Shown piece after piece: positions 17,922-28,197 of a stretch of 58,572 nucleotides of DNA (positions within the stretch are counted from its first letter, which is position 1; each line of letters begins with the position of its first letter). The translations under genes were made by a program, and so were the position numbers. Under the pieces are notes generated by a model. That model did no database searches and was not told the origin of the DNA. It was given only the letters and a program-made list of their open reading frames with translations. The stretch covers positions 1 to 58,572 of the forward strand of contig CALGGB010000278.1 in the NCBI GenBank assembly GCA_937880925.1. Direction: 5' to 3'. This DNA is from an uncultured Rhodospirillaceae bacterium. GTDB lineage: Bacteria; Pseudomonadota; Alphaproteobacteria; SP197.

Positions 17922-17985
17922 GTTACGGCGCGTAACAACCCCGTCCCCACCCGGCGCACCGTTACAAACGGTTACCAAACGATAC
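17922..17985. promoter_or_regulatory. Candidate operator for the OmpR-type regulator
   Basis: Three half sites, GTTAC at 17961, GTTAC at 17971 and GATAC at 17981, are spaced exactly 10 bases apart (GTTAC-N5-GTTAC-N5-GATAC). This is the layout of OmpR-family tandem sites such as CpxR's GTAAA-N5-GTAAA. Just upstream GTTAC (17922) and GTAAC (17932) form an inverted pair with a 5-base centre. The site lies between the divergent regulator and the Spy-like gene, so it could serve both. Confidence 0.55.
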
Positions 17986-18078
17986 CCCTGGCGCAACGCC
18001 CCCGACACCGGGACGGCCCACATTCCTCATCAACGCCGCAGCCGACACCGGCGGCCATCAGACGAGGAGACCGACACC

Positions 18079-18543
18079 ATGAAGACCAGCAACAAGATCA
18101 TCCTGACCAGCGCCTTCGCCCTGGGCCTTGCCGGCGCCGCCGCCGGCGCCCTTGCCGACAACGGCAGCGAGCCGGACGAGGGCTTCGGCCGCATGGGCCA
18201 CATGTGCGAGCACCGCGACGAGACCCGCATCGACATGATGGAAGCCTACATGGAGAGCCGCCTGGAGCTGACCGAGGCGCAGATGCCGGCCTGGAACAAC
18301 GCCGTCGAGACCGTGCGCGACGCCATGGCCGCCAAGCAGGCCGCGTGCGATGCCGCAAAGGACCAGGGCCGCCCCGAAAATACCCTGGAGGCGCTCGATC
18401 GCGCCGAACAGCACATGGAAGCGGGCCTGGAGCAGGTGAAGGCGATCCGCGCCGCGGTCGGCGATCTCTACAACGTGCTCGACGCCGAGCAGCAGGCAAC
18501 CTTCGACAGCATGCTCAAGGACATGCGCCACATGCGTGGCTGA
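18079..18543 (+). CDS. Spy/CpxP-like periplasmic protein (LTxxQ family)
   Basis: A 154-residue exported helical protein. A Sec signal peptide (KIILTSAFALGLAGAAAGALAD) is followed by helices with two LTxxQ-type motifs: LELTEAQMPAWN at about residue 67 and VLDAEQQATFD at about residue 135. The protein is rich in Met, Glu and Ala. Spy and CpxP are dimeric periplasmic chaperones or stress-sensor inhibitors induced by envelope damage. Divergence from an OmpR/EnvZ-type pair with phased GTTAC sites between them copies the CpxP/CpxRA arrangement. A GAGGAG site precedes the ATG. Metal binding through the His/Met-rich MGHMCEHRDE segment is possible but unproven. Confidence 0.85.
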   Translation: MKTSNKIILTSAFALGLAGAAAGALADNGSEPDEGFGRMGHMCEHRDETRIDMMEAYMESRLELTEAQMPAWNNAVETVRDAMAAKQAACDAAKDQGRPENTLEALDRAEQHMEAGLEQVKAIRAAVGDLYNVLDAEQQATFDSMLKDMRHMRG

Positions 18544-18742
18544 TCCCGACATGCGCGGGTGACCCCAAGCGCCCGCGCATCGACCCGTCCGCCCGCGCCC
18601 TTCCAGCCCCTGGTCGCAGCGGCGGGCGGGTCCCTCCTGGGAAGGCCAGCCAGCCAGGCGCTCCGGCGCTACGCCAGCCCGGTCTTCCGATGCCCGGCGC
18701 CCCCGCGCCCCCCCAATGTGCCCCGGGGCCGGGTATCGCCTG

Positions 18743-18778
18743 CCGCCCGCCGTGGTTCGCCCGAGCCGCGGCGGGCGG
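18743..18778. terminator. GC-rich hairpin, possible terminator
   Basis: A 13-bp stem with one G-T pair (CCGCCCGCCGTGG with CCGCGGCGGGCGG) and a 10-base loop, in the 269-base gap between the convergent Spy-like and isocitrate lyase-family genes. It lacks a T-run on either side. Nothing else is recognisable in 18544-18812, which is C-rich and non-coding in appearance. Confidence 0.4.
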
Positions 18779-18812
18779 TCCCGTTTCGGAGCCTGGCAGC
18801 GCACGGCCGCGC

Positions 18813-19643
18813 TCAGCGGGTCACCGCGGTTTCGATTTCCTCGTCGCTGACGATGTCCTTGCCGAAGGAAAAGGTGCCGTCCTGCGCGATTTCTGTCGCC
18901 AGCGCGGCAAGCCTACCATAGACGGCGCGGAACAGCTTGGCCCCCGTGCTGATCCGCACCACGCCGAGCCCGGCCAGACGCGCCACGTTCGTTTCGCTCC
19001 ACTGTTCAACCACGACATTGAGCGGTCCGCCGGTTTCACCAACCAGACGGCGCACTGTCTCGTCGTCGGTTGGACCGGGTGCATAGAGGCAATCGGCGCC
19101 GGCCTCCCGGTAGCGCCGCAGGCGGCGGATCGCCTCACCGGTGGGATCGTCGTGGCCGTAGAGAAAACACTCGGCCCTTGCGGTCAGCGTGAAGGGGATG
19201 TCCGAAGCATCGGCCGCGGCCCTTGCGGCTGCGATCCGTTCGGCAGCCAGCCCGGTGTCGTAATAGGGCTGTCGGCGGTCGCCGGTGAAATCCTCGATAC
19301 CCGCACCCGCAAAACCCTCCTCGATCGCCAGCCGGATGCAGTCCGCGACCTCCTCGGGCGTATCGCCGTAGCCGTTCTCGAGATCGCCGTTGACCGGCAG
19401 ATCGACCGCGCGCGCGATCGCGCCGTGGCGCGCCAGCGTGACATCCCGCGGCGCGGCCCCCGGGCCGTCGGGCAGGCCGCAGGCCCAGTTGATGCCCGCG
19501 CTGGTGGTTGCGATCGCGGGAAAGCCGCGCGCGGCAAGCATCCGGGCGCTGGCCACGTCCCAGGCATTGGGCATGACGAAGGTTTTGCCGGCGCGATGCA
19601 GGTCGCGGAAGCGAAGGGCCTTGTCAGCGAGCGGCGTGGTCAT
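18813..19643 (-). CDS. Isocitrate lyase/PEP mutase family protein
   Basis: A 276-residue TIM-barrel enzyme of the PEP mutase/isocitrate lyase superfamily. Motifs are FVMPNAWDVASARMLAARGFPAIATTSAG, LPVNGDLENGYGDTPEEV (metal-binding Asp and Glu), GAGIEDFTGD, and LTARAECFLYG where related enzymes have TARTDA. The canonical KKCGH of true isocitrate lyase is absent, so I call only the superfamily. Related proteins act as methylisocitrate lyase, oxaloacetate decarboxylase or phosphonate enzymes. ATG 19643 aligns with the family start. It is divergent from dnaK and has no pathway partner nearby. Confidence 0.85.
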   Translation of the reverse strand: MTTPLADKALRFRDLHRAGKTFVMPNAWDVASARMLAARGFPAIATTSAGINWACGLPDGPGAAPRDVTLARHGAIARAVDLPVNGDLENGYGDTPEEVADCIRLAIEEGFAGAGIEDFTGDRRQPYYDTGLAAERIAAARAAADASDIPFTLTARAECFLYGHDDPTGEAIRRLRRYREAGADCLYAPGPTDDETVRRLVGETGGPLNVVVEQWSETNVARLAGLGVVRISTGAKLFRAVYGRLAALATEIAQDGTFSFGKDIVSDEEIETAVTR

Positions 19644-19751
19644 GGCGGACTCCCTTTCGGGCAGAACATAGCGTGAAGAAGATAGGTGATCGAGGCAGGT
19701 CTCCCGGCCCGTAAAGGACTCCAAGAGCACGGCTTTTGGCGCTTTGCCGCC

Positions 19752-19779
19752 CTTGCACGTCCGGGCGGAGGCCCTATAT
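19752..19779 (+). promoter_or_regulatory. Sigma-32 (RpoH)-type promoter of dnaK
   Basis: CTTG at 19752-19755 and CCTATAT at 19773-19779 are separated by 17 bases, matching the alphaproteobacterial RpoH pattern CTTG-N17/18-CYTATNT. The dnaK ATG is about 94 bases downstream. No CIRCE element is seen in this gap. Confidence 0.65.
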
Positions 19780-19872
19780 CACTCACAGCCTCTATGGACT
19801 TAAACGGGGATCCAGCCGCGGGCGCCGCCAAGCGGGCCCCCTTGGATCCGCCAGCAAGGAGCCGGAAACGTC

Positions 19873-21795
<1,923 letters not shown>

Positions 21796-21885
21796 TTTCG
21801 GTCTATCCTGAACCCAGGCGCGGGTTGCGACGGCAAGGCCGACGCAGCCCGCGTCCGGTTTTGACGACGGTGCGGGCGGAGTAGC

Positions 21886-23037
21886 ATGGCCAAGCGGGAT
21901 TATTACGAGGTGCTGGGCGTTGCCCGCGGCGCAGACGGGGCTGAGATCAAGAAGGCCTACCGCAAGCTCGCCATGCAGTATCACCCGGACCGCAATCCGG
22001 GCGACGCGGATGCCGAGGGGCGCTTCAAGGAAGCCAACGAGGCCTACGAGGTCCTCAAGGACGCCGACAAGCGTGCGGCCTACGACCAGTTCGGCCACGC
22101 TGCCTTCGACGGCGGCATGGGCGGGGGGCGCGGCAACCCCGGCGACTTCGCCTCCAGCTTCGCCGATGTCTTCGACGACCTGTTCGGCGATTTCATGGGC
22201 GGCGGCGGACGCCGCCGTGGCGGCGGCGGGCGCGGCAGTTCAGGCCAGCGCGGCGCCGATCTGCGCTACAACATGGAGATCACCCTGGAGGAAGCCTTCC
22301 AGGGCAAGCAGACCAAGATCCGCGTGCCCTCGGCCGTGGCCTGCGACAGCTGCAACGGCAGCGGCGCCGAGGATCCCAGCGCGACCAAGAACTGCGCCAC
22401 CTGCGGCGGCCACGGCAAGGTGCGCGCCCAGCAGGGTTTCTTCTCCATCGAGCGGAGCTGCCCGACCTGCGGCGGCATGGGCCAGGTCATCGCCGATCCC
22501 TGCAAGGTCTGCTCGGGCTCGGGCCGCGTGCAGAAGGACAAGAGCCTCAACGTCACCATCCCCCAGGGTGTCGACGACGGCATGCGCATCCGCCTGACCG
22601 GCGAGGGCGAGGCCGGCCTGCGTGGCGGCGCGGCGGGCGATCTCTATCTCTTCCTGTCGATCAAGCCGCACCAGATCTTCCAGCGCGACGGCACGACGAT
22701 CTTCTGTCCCGTGCCGATTCCCGTGACCACCGCGGCGCTCGGCGGCACCATCGAAGTGCCCACGATCGACGGCAAGCGCGCCAAGGTGGCGGTGCCCGCC
22801 GGCACCCAGAGCGGCCGGCAGTTCCGCCTGCGCGGCAAGGGCATGACCACGGTGCGCGGCGCCGGTCGCGGCGACATGCTGATCGAGACCGTGGTCGAAA
22901 CACCGGTCAACCTGAACGCCCGGCAGAAGGAACTGCTCAAGGAGTTCGAGAAGGCCGGCGGCGAGACCAGCACCAATCCCGAATCGGACGGCTTCTTCAC
23001 CAAGGTGAAGGAACTCTGGCAGGACCTGACGGACTGA
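21886..23037 (+). CDS. dnaJ: Chaperone DnaJ (Hsp40, type I)
   Basis: A 383-residue DnaK cochaperone. The J domain has [12 protein letters not shown] (HPD at about residues 33-35), followed by a Gly/Arg-rich region. The zinc domain has the four CxxCxGxG repeats ([32 protein letters not shown]), and the C-terminal substrate-binding beta domains follow. All zinc-ligand cysteines are present. It is the second gene of dnaK-dnaJ and probably heat-inducible through the dnaK promoter. Confidence 0.99.
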   Translation: MAKRDYYEVLGVARGADGAEIKKAYRKLAMQYHPDRNPGDADAEGRFKEANEAYEVLKDADKRAAYDQFGHAAFDGGMGGGRGNPGDFASSFADVFDDLFGDFMGGGGRRRGGGGRGSSGQRGADLRYNMEITLEEAFQGKQTKIRVPSAVACDSCNGSGAEDPSATKNCATCGGHGKVRAQQGFFSIERSCPTCGGMGQVIADPCKVCSGSGRVQKDKSLNVTIPQGVDDGMRIRLTGEGEAGLRGGAAGDLYLFLSIKPHQIFQRDGTTIFCPVPIPVTTAALGGTIEVPTIDGKRAKVAVPAGTQSGRQFRLRGKGMTTVRGAGRGDMLIETVVETPVNLNARQKELLKEFEKAGGETSTNPESDGFFTKVKELWQDLTD

Positions 23038-23167
23038 TCGCCGGTCCATCGGCGGCAACCCGGACCGCCGCGATGCGTTCTGAACCTGCGGGCCCTCGCC
23101 GTGATTTCGCCACGGCGCGGGATCATTCTGGCTCCGATCAACGCATCCACCCCCACGGGAGACGTTC

Positions 23168-23992
23168 ATGCGCAATCTGTTCCTGGCCGGCGCCGCAGCC
23201 GTCGCGCTGACCGCCGGCGCCGCAGCCGGTGCATCGGCCGACGAAAACCAGATCATCCTCGATCCCATCATCGCGGCCTGCGCCGACGGCCTGGCCGTTG
23301 CCGACCGCAACCGAGACGGCTGGGTCACGCGCGCGGAAGCCGAGACTGCGTTTCCCGCACAATTCGAACTGCTCGACGGTGACGCCGACGGCAACGTGAC
23401 CGTCAGCGAGTTCATGAACTGCCGTGCCGGCACCGGCATGCATTCGACCAACCGGCGCAGTGCGACGCTGCTTTCAAACGATCCCGTGTATGAAGCCGAC
23501 CGCGACGGCAACCGCATGATCGACAGGGCGGAATGGGATGCCAAGGCGCAGGAACTCTATGCCGGCATGCCGACCATTTCGGGCCAGGCGCGCAACGCCA
23601 GCTTCGACGGGGCGATGTCGGGCTTCGCGCTGCTCTCCGAACAGGCCGACACCAACGGCGACGGGCTGATCGGCACGATCGAGGCCGGTTATGCCATCAC
23701 CCAGGGTTTCATCCTGGCCGATGCCGACGGCGACGGCGTGATCAGCTTTGCCGAATATGCCACCCGCGACATCCCACCCGACGTGACCGACAACGGGCCC
23801 GACCAAGCCGCCCTTTCGGCGCGCCTGGCCGACGTCTGGCGCACCATGGATGCCGATGGCAGCGGCGGCGTCAGCTATGAGGAGTTCCATGCCGCCGGCA
23901 TCAGCCGCTTCGAGCGCACGGCAGCAGCGGCCGCTTCCGACCCCGATGTCGCCGTGCCGGTCAGTGCGCTGGATTCTCTCTCCGGGCAGTAA
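23168..23992 (+). CDS. Exported multi-EF-hand protein
   Basis: A 274-residue exported protein with a signal peptide (RNLFLAGAAAVALTAGAAAGASAD). EF-hand-like loops recur through the chain: DRNRDGWVTRAE, DGDADGNVTVSE, DRDGNRMIDRAE, DTNGDGLIGTIE, DADGDGVISFAE and DADGSGGVSYEE. Most keep Asp or Asn at positions 1, 3 and 5 and Glu at 12, so it should bind several calcium ions in the periplasm. GGGAGA precedes the ATG. The partner and role are unknown. Its position after dnaJ is not a known functional link. Confidence 0.85.
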   Translation: MRNLFLAGAAAVALTAGAAAGASADENQIILDPIIAACADGLAVADRNRDGWVTRAEAETAFPAQFELLDGDADGNVTVSEFMNCRAGTGMHSTNRRSATLLSNDPVYEADRDGNRMIDRAEWDAKAQELYAGMPTISGQARNASFDGAMSGFALLSEQADTNGDGLIGTIEAGYAITQGFILADADGDGVISFAEYATRDIPPDVTDNGPDQAALSARLADVWRTMDADGSGGVSYEEFHAAGISRFERTAAAAASDPDVAVPVSALDSLSGQ

Positions 23993-24036
23993 CCGGCAGG
24001 ATTTCCTTCGGCGCGGTTCTGGACTATGCAGGCGCC

Positions 24037-24840
24037 ATGACGACACGTATCGGCATTGCCGGATGCGGCGGGCGCGTCGGGCGCCTGCTGATCCGCACCA
24101 TCCACGAAACCCCTGACGCCATGGTTGCCGCAGGCAGCGAACGCGCCGGCGGCGCCCTTGTGGGAAGCGACCTGGGCGCGCTTGCAGGCATTGAGAACCT
24201 CGGAATAGCCGCGACGGATTCGGCACAGGCCCTGTTCGAGGCAAGCGACGTGGTGATCGATTTCACCGCGCCTGAGGCCACCCTGGAGAACGCCGCGATT
24301 GCCTGCGCAACCGGCAAGGCCATGGTCATCGGCACCACCGGCATCGATGCGGAAGGGCGGGCGGAGCTCGCAGAAGCCGCCAGGGGAGCGCCCATCGTCT
24401 TTGCCGCCAACATGAGCCTTGGTATCAACCTGCTGCTGGGCATCACGCGCAGGGTTGCGGCCACCCTGGGCGAGGACTTCGACATCGAGGTCGTGGAGAT
24501 GCATCACCGCCACAAGGTCGATGCACCCTCGGGCACGGCGCTGGCGCTGGCGCAGGCCGCCGCCGACGGCCGCGGCGTCGTGCTGGACGAGGTTTCCGAG
24601 CGCGGCCGCGACGGTGTCACTGGCCCGCGCAAGCGCGGCGCCATCGGCATGGCGGCATTGCGCGGCGGCGATGTCGTGGGCGACCATCAGGTGATCTTTG
24701 CCGCACCAGGCGAGCGCATCGAGATCGGCCATCGCGCCAGCGACCGGGCGATCTACGCCCGCGGTGCGGTGGCCGCGGCGCTCTGGCTCAAGGGCCGCGC
24801 GCCGGGTCTCTACGGCATGGACGACGTTCTGGGTCTGTGA
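24037..24840 (+). CDS. dapB: 4-hydroxy-tetrahydrodipicolinate reductase
   Basis: A 267-residue NAD(P)H-dependent enzyme of the diaminopimelate/lysine pathway, which supplies peptidoglycan. The N-terminal Rossmann motif is IGIAGCGGRVGRLLIRTI, VVIDFTAPEATLENA and MVIGTTGID mark the cofactor domain, and ANMSLGINLLL precedes the catalytic EMHHRHKVDAPSGTAL, with the His pair and the Lys. Length is normal. It is followed by a small membrane protein rather than the nth often found near dapB; nth is 2.7 kb away. Confidence 0.97.
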   Translation: MTTRIGIAGCGGRVGRLLIRTIHETPDAMVAAGSERAGGALVGSDLGALAGIENLGIAATDSAQALFEASDVVIDFTAPEATLENAAIACATGKAMVIGTTGIDAEGRAELAEAARGAPIVFAANMSLGINLLLGITRRVAATLGEDFDIEVVEMHHRHKVDAPSGTALALAQAAADGRGVVLDEVSERGRDGVTGPRKRGAIGMAALRGGDVVGDHQVIFAAPGERIEIGHRASDRAIYARGAVAAALWLKGRAPGLYGMDDVLGL

Positions 24841-24919
24841 AGACGCTGCTCCCGCCTGCCCCGGGAACCGTGCGGGGGCTGGCGCGTTGTCACTGGGCCA
24901 TCACCCGGGGAGTCCGTCC

Positions 24920-25060
24920 ATGAACACCGCCATCATCCATCCCGTCATCGCCCTGCTTTGCGGCATCGCGATCCTGATCTGGCCGCGTATCCTGAACTAC
25001 GTTGTCGCGGCCTATTTGATTTTTGTCGGCGTGGTCGGGCTTGTCGCCGTTCTGGCCTGA
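24920..25060 (+). CDS. Small membrane protein, DUF3096 type
   Basis: A 46-residue protein made of two hydrophobic helices around a short turn: ALLCGIAILIWPRILNYVVAAYLIFVGVVGLVAVLA. The I-L-I-W-P-R-[IL]-L-N-Y-[VI]-V-A-x-Y-L-I pattern is that of DUF3096 proteins, which are common and uncharacterised. The ATG follows GGGGAGT. It probably sits in the inner membrane. It is tandem after dapB and convergent with the EamA transporter. Confidence 0.8.
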   Translation: MNTAIIHPVIALLCGIAILIWPRILNYVVAAYLIFVGVVGLVAVLA

Positions 25061-25089
25061 GCAGGCACCGCCCAGGTGTCCTCGGCCAC

Positions 25090-26001
25090 TCAGGCACCGG
25101 CCGAAGACGCGCCTGTCCTGCGGTTGACCAGCAGGGCACCGATCAGGATCAGCCCCATGCCGGCCAGCGTGCTCCAGGCGAATCGCTCACCGAGCACCAG
25201 TGCGCCCAGTGCGACCGCGACCAGGGGCACCAGATAGGCCGCCAGCGACGCGCGCGTCGCGCCCACACGCATCAGCAGCCGGAAAAACATCAGCCCCGGC
25301 AGAGCGCTGCCCACGACACCGAGCACAACCAGTGCGCCCAGCACCTGCCACCCCGGATGCAGGTTCCACGGCGCATCGAAGGTCAGAGACAACGGCGTCA
25401 GCATGACGATCGCAGCGAGCTGGGTGCTTGCAGCCAGCACCACGGGCGGCAGGTGGCCGGCATGACGCGCCAGAATGTTGGCCGCGGCGATGCCGCAAGC
25501 CGCGCCGAAGACCGCCAGTTCGGCCAGCAGTTCGTGATCGGCATTCACCAGAGCCCCCGTGCCGATGACCGCCACGACACCCATGAGGCCGATCACCGCG
25601 CCCATCAGCGAGCGCACCGACATGCGCTCGTCGTGCATGAAAAGATGGGCAAGGACCATGGTGACCACGGGCACCGAACCCAGGATGATCCCGGCAAGAC
25701 CCGAGTCGATGCGCTGCTGGCCCCAGGAGAGCAGGATCATCGGCACCACCTGGGAGGCCGCCCCCAGTGCACCAAGGTGGAGCCAGATTCGTCCCGGACC
25801 CGGCATGCGATAACCACCCAGCCAGAGAACGGCAAGCAGGGTCGCCAGCGCAACACACGAACGCGCCAGAGCCAGGGTGACCGGCGGCACCTCGGGCACG
25901 ATGATCTTGATGAACAGGAAGGAACTGCCAAAGCCGCAGGCCGTGAGGACGACCAGCAGTGCATCACGCGGCCCCATATGTCGGATTCCGGTGGGGTTCA
26001 T
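25090..26001 (-). CDS. EamA/DMT-superfamily transporter
   Basis: A 303-residue inner-membrane protein with about ten hydrophobic helices and two internal EamA repeats. The first repeat includes ACGFGSSFLFIKIIVPEVPPVTLALARSCVALATL and SGLAGIILGSVPVVTMVLAHLFMHDERMS; the second includes RVGATRASLAAYLVPLVAVALGALVLGERF. These are typical of the drug/metabolite exporter superfamily. The substrate cannot be read. ATG 26001 is used; ATG 25977 is a close alternative. No regulator gene is adjacent. Confidence 0.88.
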   Translation of the reverse strand: MNPTGIRHMGPRDALLVVLTACGFGSSFLFIKIIVPEVPPVTLALARSCVALATLLAVLWLGGYRMPGPGRIWLHLGALGAASQVVPMILLSWGQQRIDSGLAGIILGSVPVVTMVLAHLFMHDERMSVRSLMGAVIGLMGVVAVIGTGALVNADHELLAELAVFGAACGIAAANILARHAGHLPPVVLAASTQLAAIVMLTPLSLTFDAPWNLHPGWQVLGALVVLGVVGSALPGLMFFRLLMRVGATRASLAAYLVPLVAVALGALVLGERFAWSTLAGMGLILIGALLVNRRTGASSAGA

Positions 26002-26183
26002 GGCAGCAGGCGGGATTGGCAGGTCCCGCGGCGGCAGGTCGGGCAGGCCTTGATCGCGGCATCGTGGGTCATGCAATCGCCAGCCCGGCCGTGGAAAGGA
26101 TCAGCGTGGCCCGCTTATAACCCAAGGATGCATGTAGCCAAAGAATTACAATCCTCAGGCGACATGGCCCGCGGTGCCCTGGT

Positions 26184-26675
26184 TCAACGGGCGATCAGGG
26201 CAGCGCGCCAGCTCTGCAGTGCTTCACCCATGGCCGCAGCGACCTCGCTGCGCTCCTGGGGCGTCAGGAAGGCCCCGATGGTCAGGCGCCTGCCGTGGGA
26301 CGCGATCGCCAGACGGCTGTCCTCCTCGCCCGGACGCTCCAGATCGATGCGGACCCAGGCCGGCTCGAAACGCCAGACCGTGGCCTGCCCGCGGGCATTG
26401 ACCCTGGTCACAACCAGTGTCTCGTCATCCAGGCGCACGGTTTCGTGGGCCCGGCCGGCGCGGTAGTTGAGCTCAAAGGCGCCCCAGATCAGCAAGACTT
26501 CCACGCCGCAGAAACCTGCCACCGGCCAGGCGCCCAGCGCCCAGAAGGAAAGGCCGATCATGGCAAAGGTCAGGGTCGTGAGCGCCATCAGCAGGCGGAA
26601 GCCCCAGCGGGGCAGCGAGCGATGGGGCATCAGCCGGGCATCGAAGTGGCAGAAGGTCGGTTCCTGATGGGTCAT
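26184..26675 (-). CDS. DUF2244 membrane protein
   Basis: A 163-residue protein with two transmembrane helices (about residues 25-66: FRLLMALTTLTFAMIGLSFWALGAWPVAGFCGVEVLLIWGAF), followed by a soluble beta-rich tail (ETVRLDDETLVVTRVNARGQATVWRFEPAWVRIDLE). This matches the DUF2244 family, whose role is unknown. It is divergent from nth, an arrangement seen in other alphaproteobacteria. Confidence 0.85.
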   Translation of the reverse strand: MTHQEPTFCHFDARLMPHRSLPRWGFRLLMALTTLTFAMIGLSFWALGAWPVAGFCGVEVLLIWGAFELNYRAGRAHETVRLDDETLVVTRVNARGQATVWRFEPAWVRIDLERPGEEDSRLAIASHGRRLTIGAFLTPQERSEVAAAMGEALQSWRAALIAR

Positions 26676-26769
26676 GGCGTTTTTCTACTCCCGCACGGCG
26701 CGTCCGTCACCCCTGCGGCCAGCGGCCAAGCTGGTCTAGACTGATCCGGCACATGACACCGGGGCTGCC

Positions 26770-27442
26770 ATGAAACGCGCCGACATCGACCGACAAGGGC
26801 GTCAACGCGGCCACGCCGGGCCTCTTCGCCCTGGCCGATACGCCCCAGGCCATGCTGGAGCTGGGCGAGGAGGGCGTGCGCGAGAAGATCAAGACCATCG
26901 GCCTGTTCAACGCCAAGGCCAAGAACGTCATCGCGCTCTCGCGCATCCTGATCGAGCAGCATGGCGGCGAGGTTCCCGCCAGCCGCGAGGCGCTCCAGAC
27001 CCTGCCGGGCGTGGGCCGCAAGACCGCGTCGGTGGTGATGAACGAGGCCTTCGGCGAGCCGACCATCGCGGTCGACACCCATGTCTTCCGCGTCGCCAAC
27101 CGCACGGGCCTCGCGCCGGGAAAGACGCCCGATGCGGTGGAGAAGAAGCTGGAAGCCATCGTGCCGGAGCGCTGGAAGAAGGGCGCGCACCACTGGCTGA
27201 TCCTGCACGGGCGCTACACCTGCCTGGCGCGCAAGCCACGCTGCTGGAGCTGCGTCATCGCCGACATCTGCCCCTTCAGGCCCAAGACCCCGGACCCGGA
27301 GGAGGAAGCGCGCCTGGCCGCCGAGGCCAAGGCGTCCGGCCGCCGCCTGGCCCCGCCCAAGCCGGCCGGCACAACAAAAGCAGCACCAGCAAGGGCTGCA
27401 TCGAAAAGGGCTGCCGCAAAGAAGCCGGGTCGCAGCCGCTAG
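26770..27442 (+). pseudogene. nth: Endonuclease III, internally deleted and frameshifted
   Basis: The gene starts with ATG and MKRADID, the normal Nth N-terminus, then breaks. The rest of the protein (TDKGVNAATPGLFALADTPQAM and on) is in another frame, entered after about seven codons. About 35 residues normally between them, including most of the block ending LLVAVVLSAQA, are missing. The downstream part is intact: LPGVGRKTASVV (helix-hairpin-helix with catalytic Lys), TIAVDTHVFRV (catalytic Asp), and the 4Fe-4S cysteines C-x6-C-x2-C-x5-C near CLARKPRCWSC. A basic Ala/Lys tail follows. The only in-frame start downstream is ATG 26852, which would lose the N-terminal helices. Either a real inactivating deletion or an assembly error. 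The TAG overlaps the cobK stop in a shared CTAG. Confidence 0.8.
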
Positions 27443-28197
27443 ATTCGTTCGAGCCGGGCCGTGATCCAGGCGAGCGCGGCGTCGATGTCGGCCACGTGCT
27501 CACCGGGCGGCAAGGGCGGACGGGCGATCATCACGACGGGCAGGGACAGCGCACGCGCCGCGTCGATCTTGCCCCGGGTCGCCGCACCGCCACTGGCCTT
27601 GGTGACCAGCGCATCGAAACCGTGTTCACGCATCAGGACTTCCTCGGCCGCCGCATCATAGGGGCCGCGCGCCAGCAGCAGCCTTGCCCCGGCAATCGGC
27701 AAAGGTTCTGCCGGCGCCTCGATCATGCGCACCGTGAAGGCGGTATCGCCAAGCCCTCCAAAGGCCGCCAGCTCGCGTGTGCCCAGCGTGAGGAAGACCC
27801 GGCGCGCGCCCAGGCCGGCAAGCACCGCAGCGGCTGCCGAAGCATCCTCGGCCATGATCCAGCGGTCGTCCTCTTGCCGGGGCCACATGGGGCGCACCAG
27901 CTTCAGGCGCGGCACGTCAGCCCTGGCTGCCGCAGCAGCGGCATGGCCCGCCATGGTCGCGGCGAAGGGGTGGGTGGCATCGACCAGCAGATCGACCCGT
28001 TCATCGGTGAGCCAGGCCGCCAACCCTTCGGCGCCACCGAAACCGCCGCTGCGCAAACGTCCAGGCGGTGTCACCGGGCTGCCTGTGACACCCGCCAGCG
28101 AGGTGGTGACGGCAAGGCAGGGACGCTGCTGCGCCAGAAGGCGCGCCAGGGCAAGCGCCTCACCGGTGCCGCCCAGGATCAGCACGTGGCCCTTCAC
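27439..28197 (-). CDS. cobK: Precorrin-6A reductase
   Basis: A 252-residue enzyme that reduces precorrin-6A (or cobalt-precorrin-6A) with NAD(P)H. Visible motifs are HVLILGGTGEALALARLL, GGFGGAEGLAAWL, VDLLVDATHPFAATMAGHAAAAA, RVFLTLGTRELAAF and LVTKASGGAATRGKIDAA, all standard in CobK/CbiJ. The start is GTG 28197, overlapping the cbiD stop (GTGA). Its TAG shares the palindrome CTAG with the convergent damaged nth. Confidence 0.93.
   Translation of the reverse strand: MKGHVLILGGTGEALALARLLAQQRPCLAVTTSLAGVTGSPVTPPGRLRSGGFGGAEGLAAWLTDERVDLLVDATHPFAATMAGHAAAAAARADVPRLKLVRPMWPRQEDDRWIMAEDASAAAAVLAGLGARRVFLTLGTRELAAFGGLGDTAFTVRMIEAPAEPLPIAGARLLLARGPYDAAAEEVLMREHGFDALVTKASGGAATRGKIDAARALSLPVVMIARPPLPPGEHVADIDAALAWITARLERI

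Noticed and set aside
23040..23120. Small hairpins after dnaJ as a terminator
   Set aside because: Short GC-rich stems without a T-run; common by chance in DNA of this composition.
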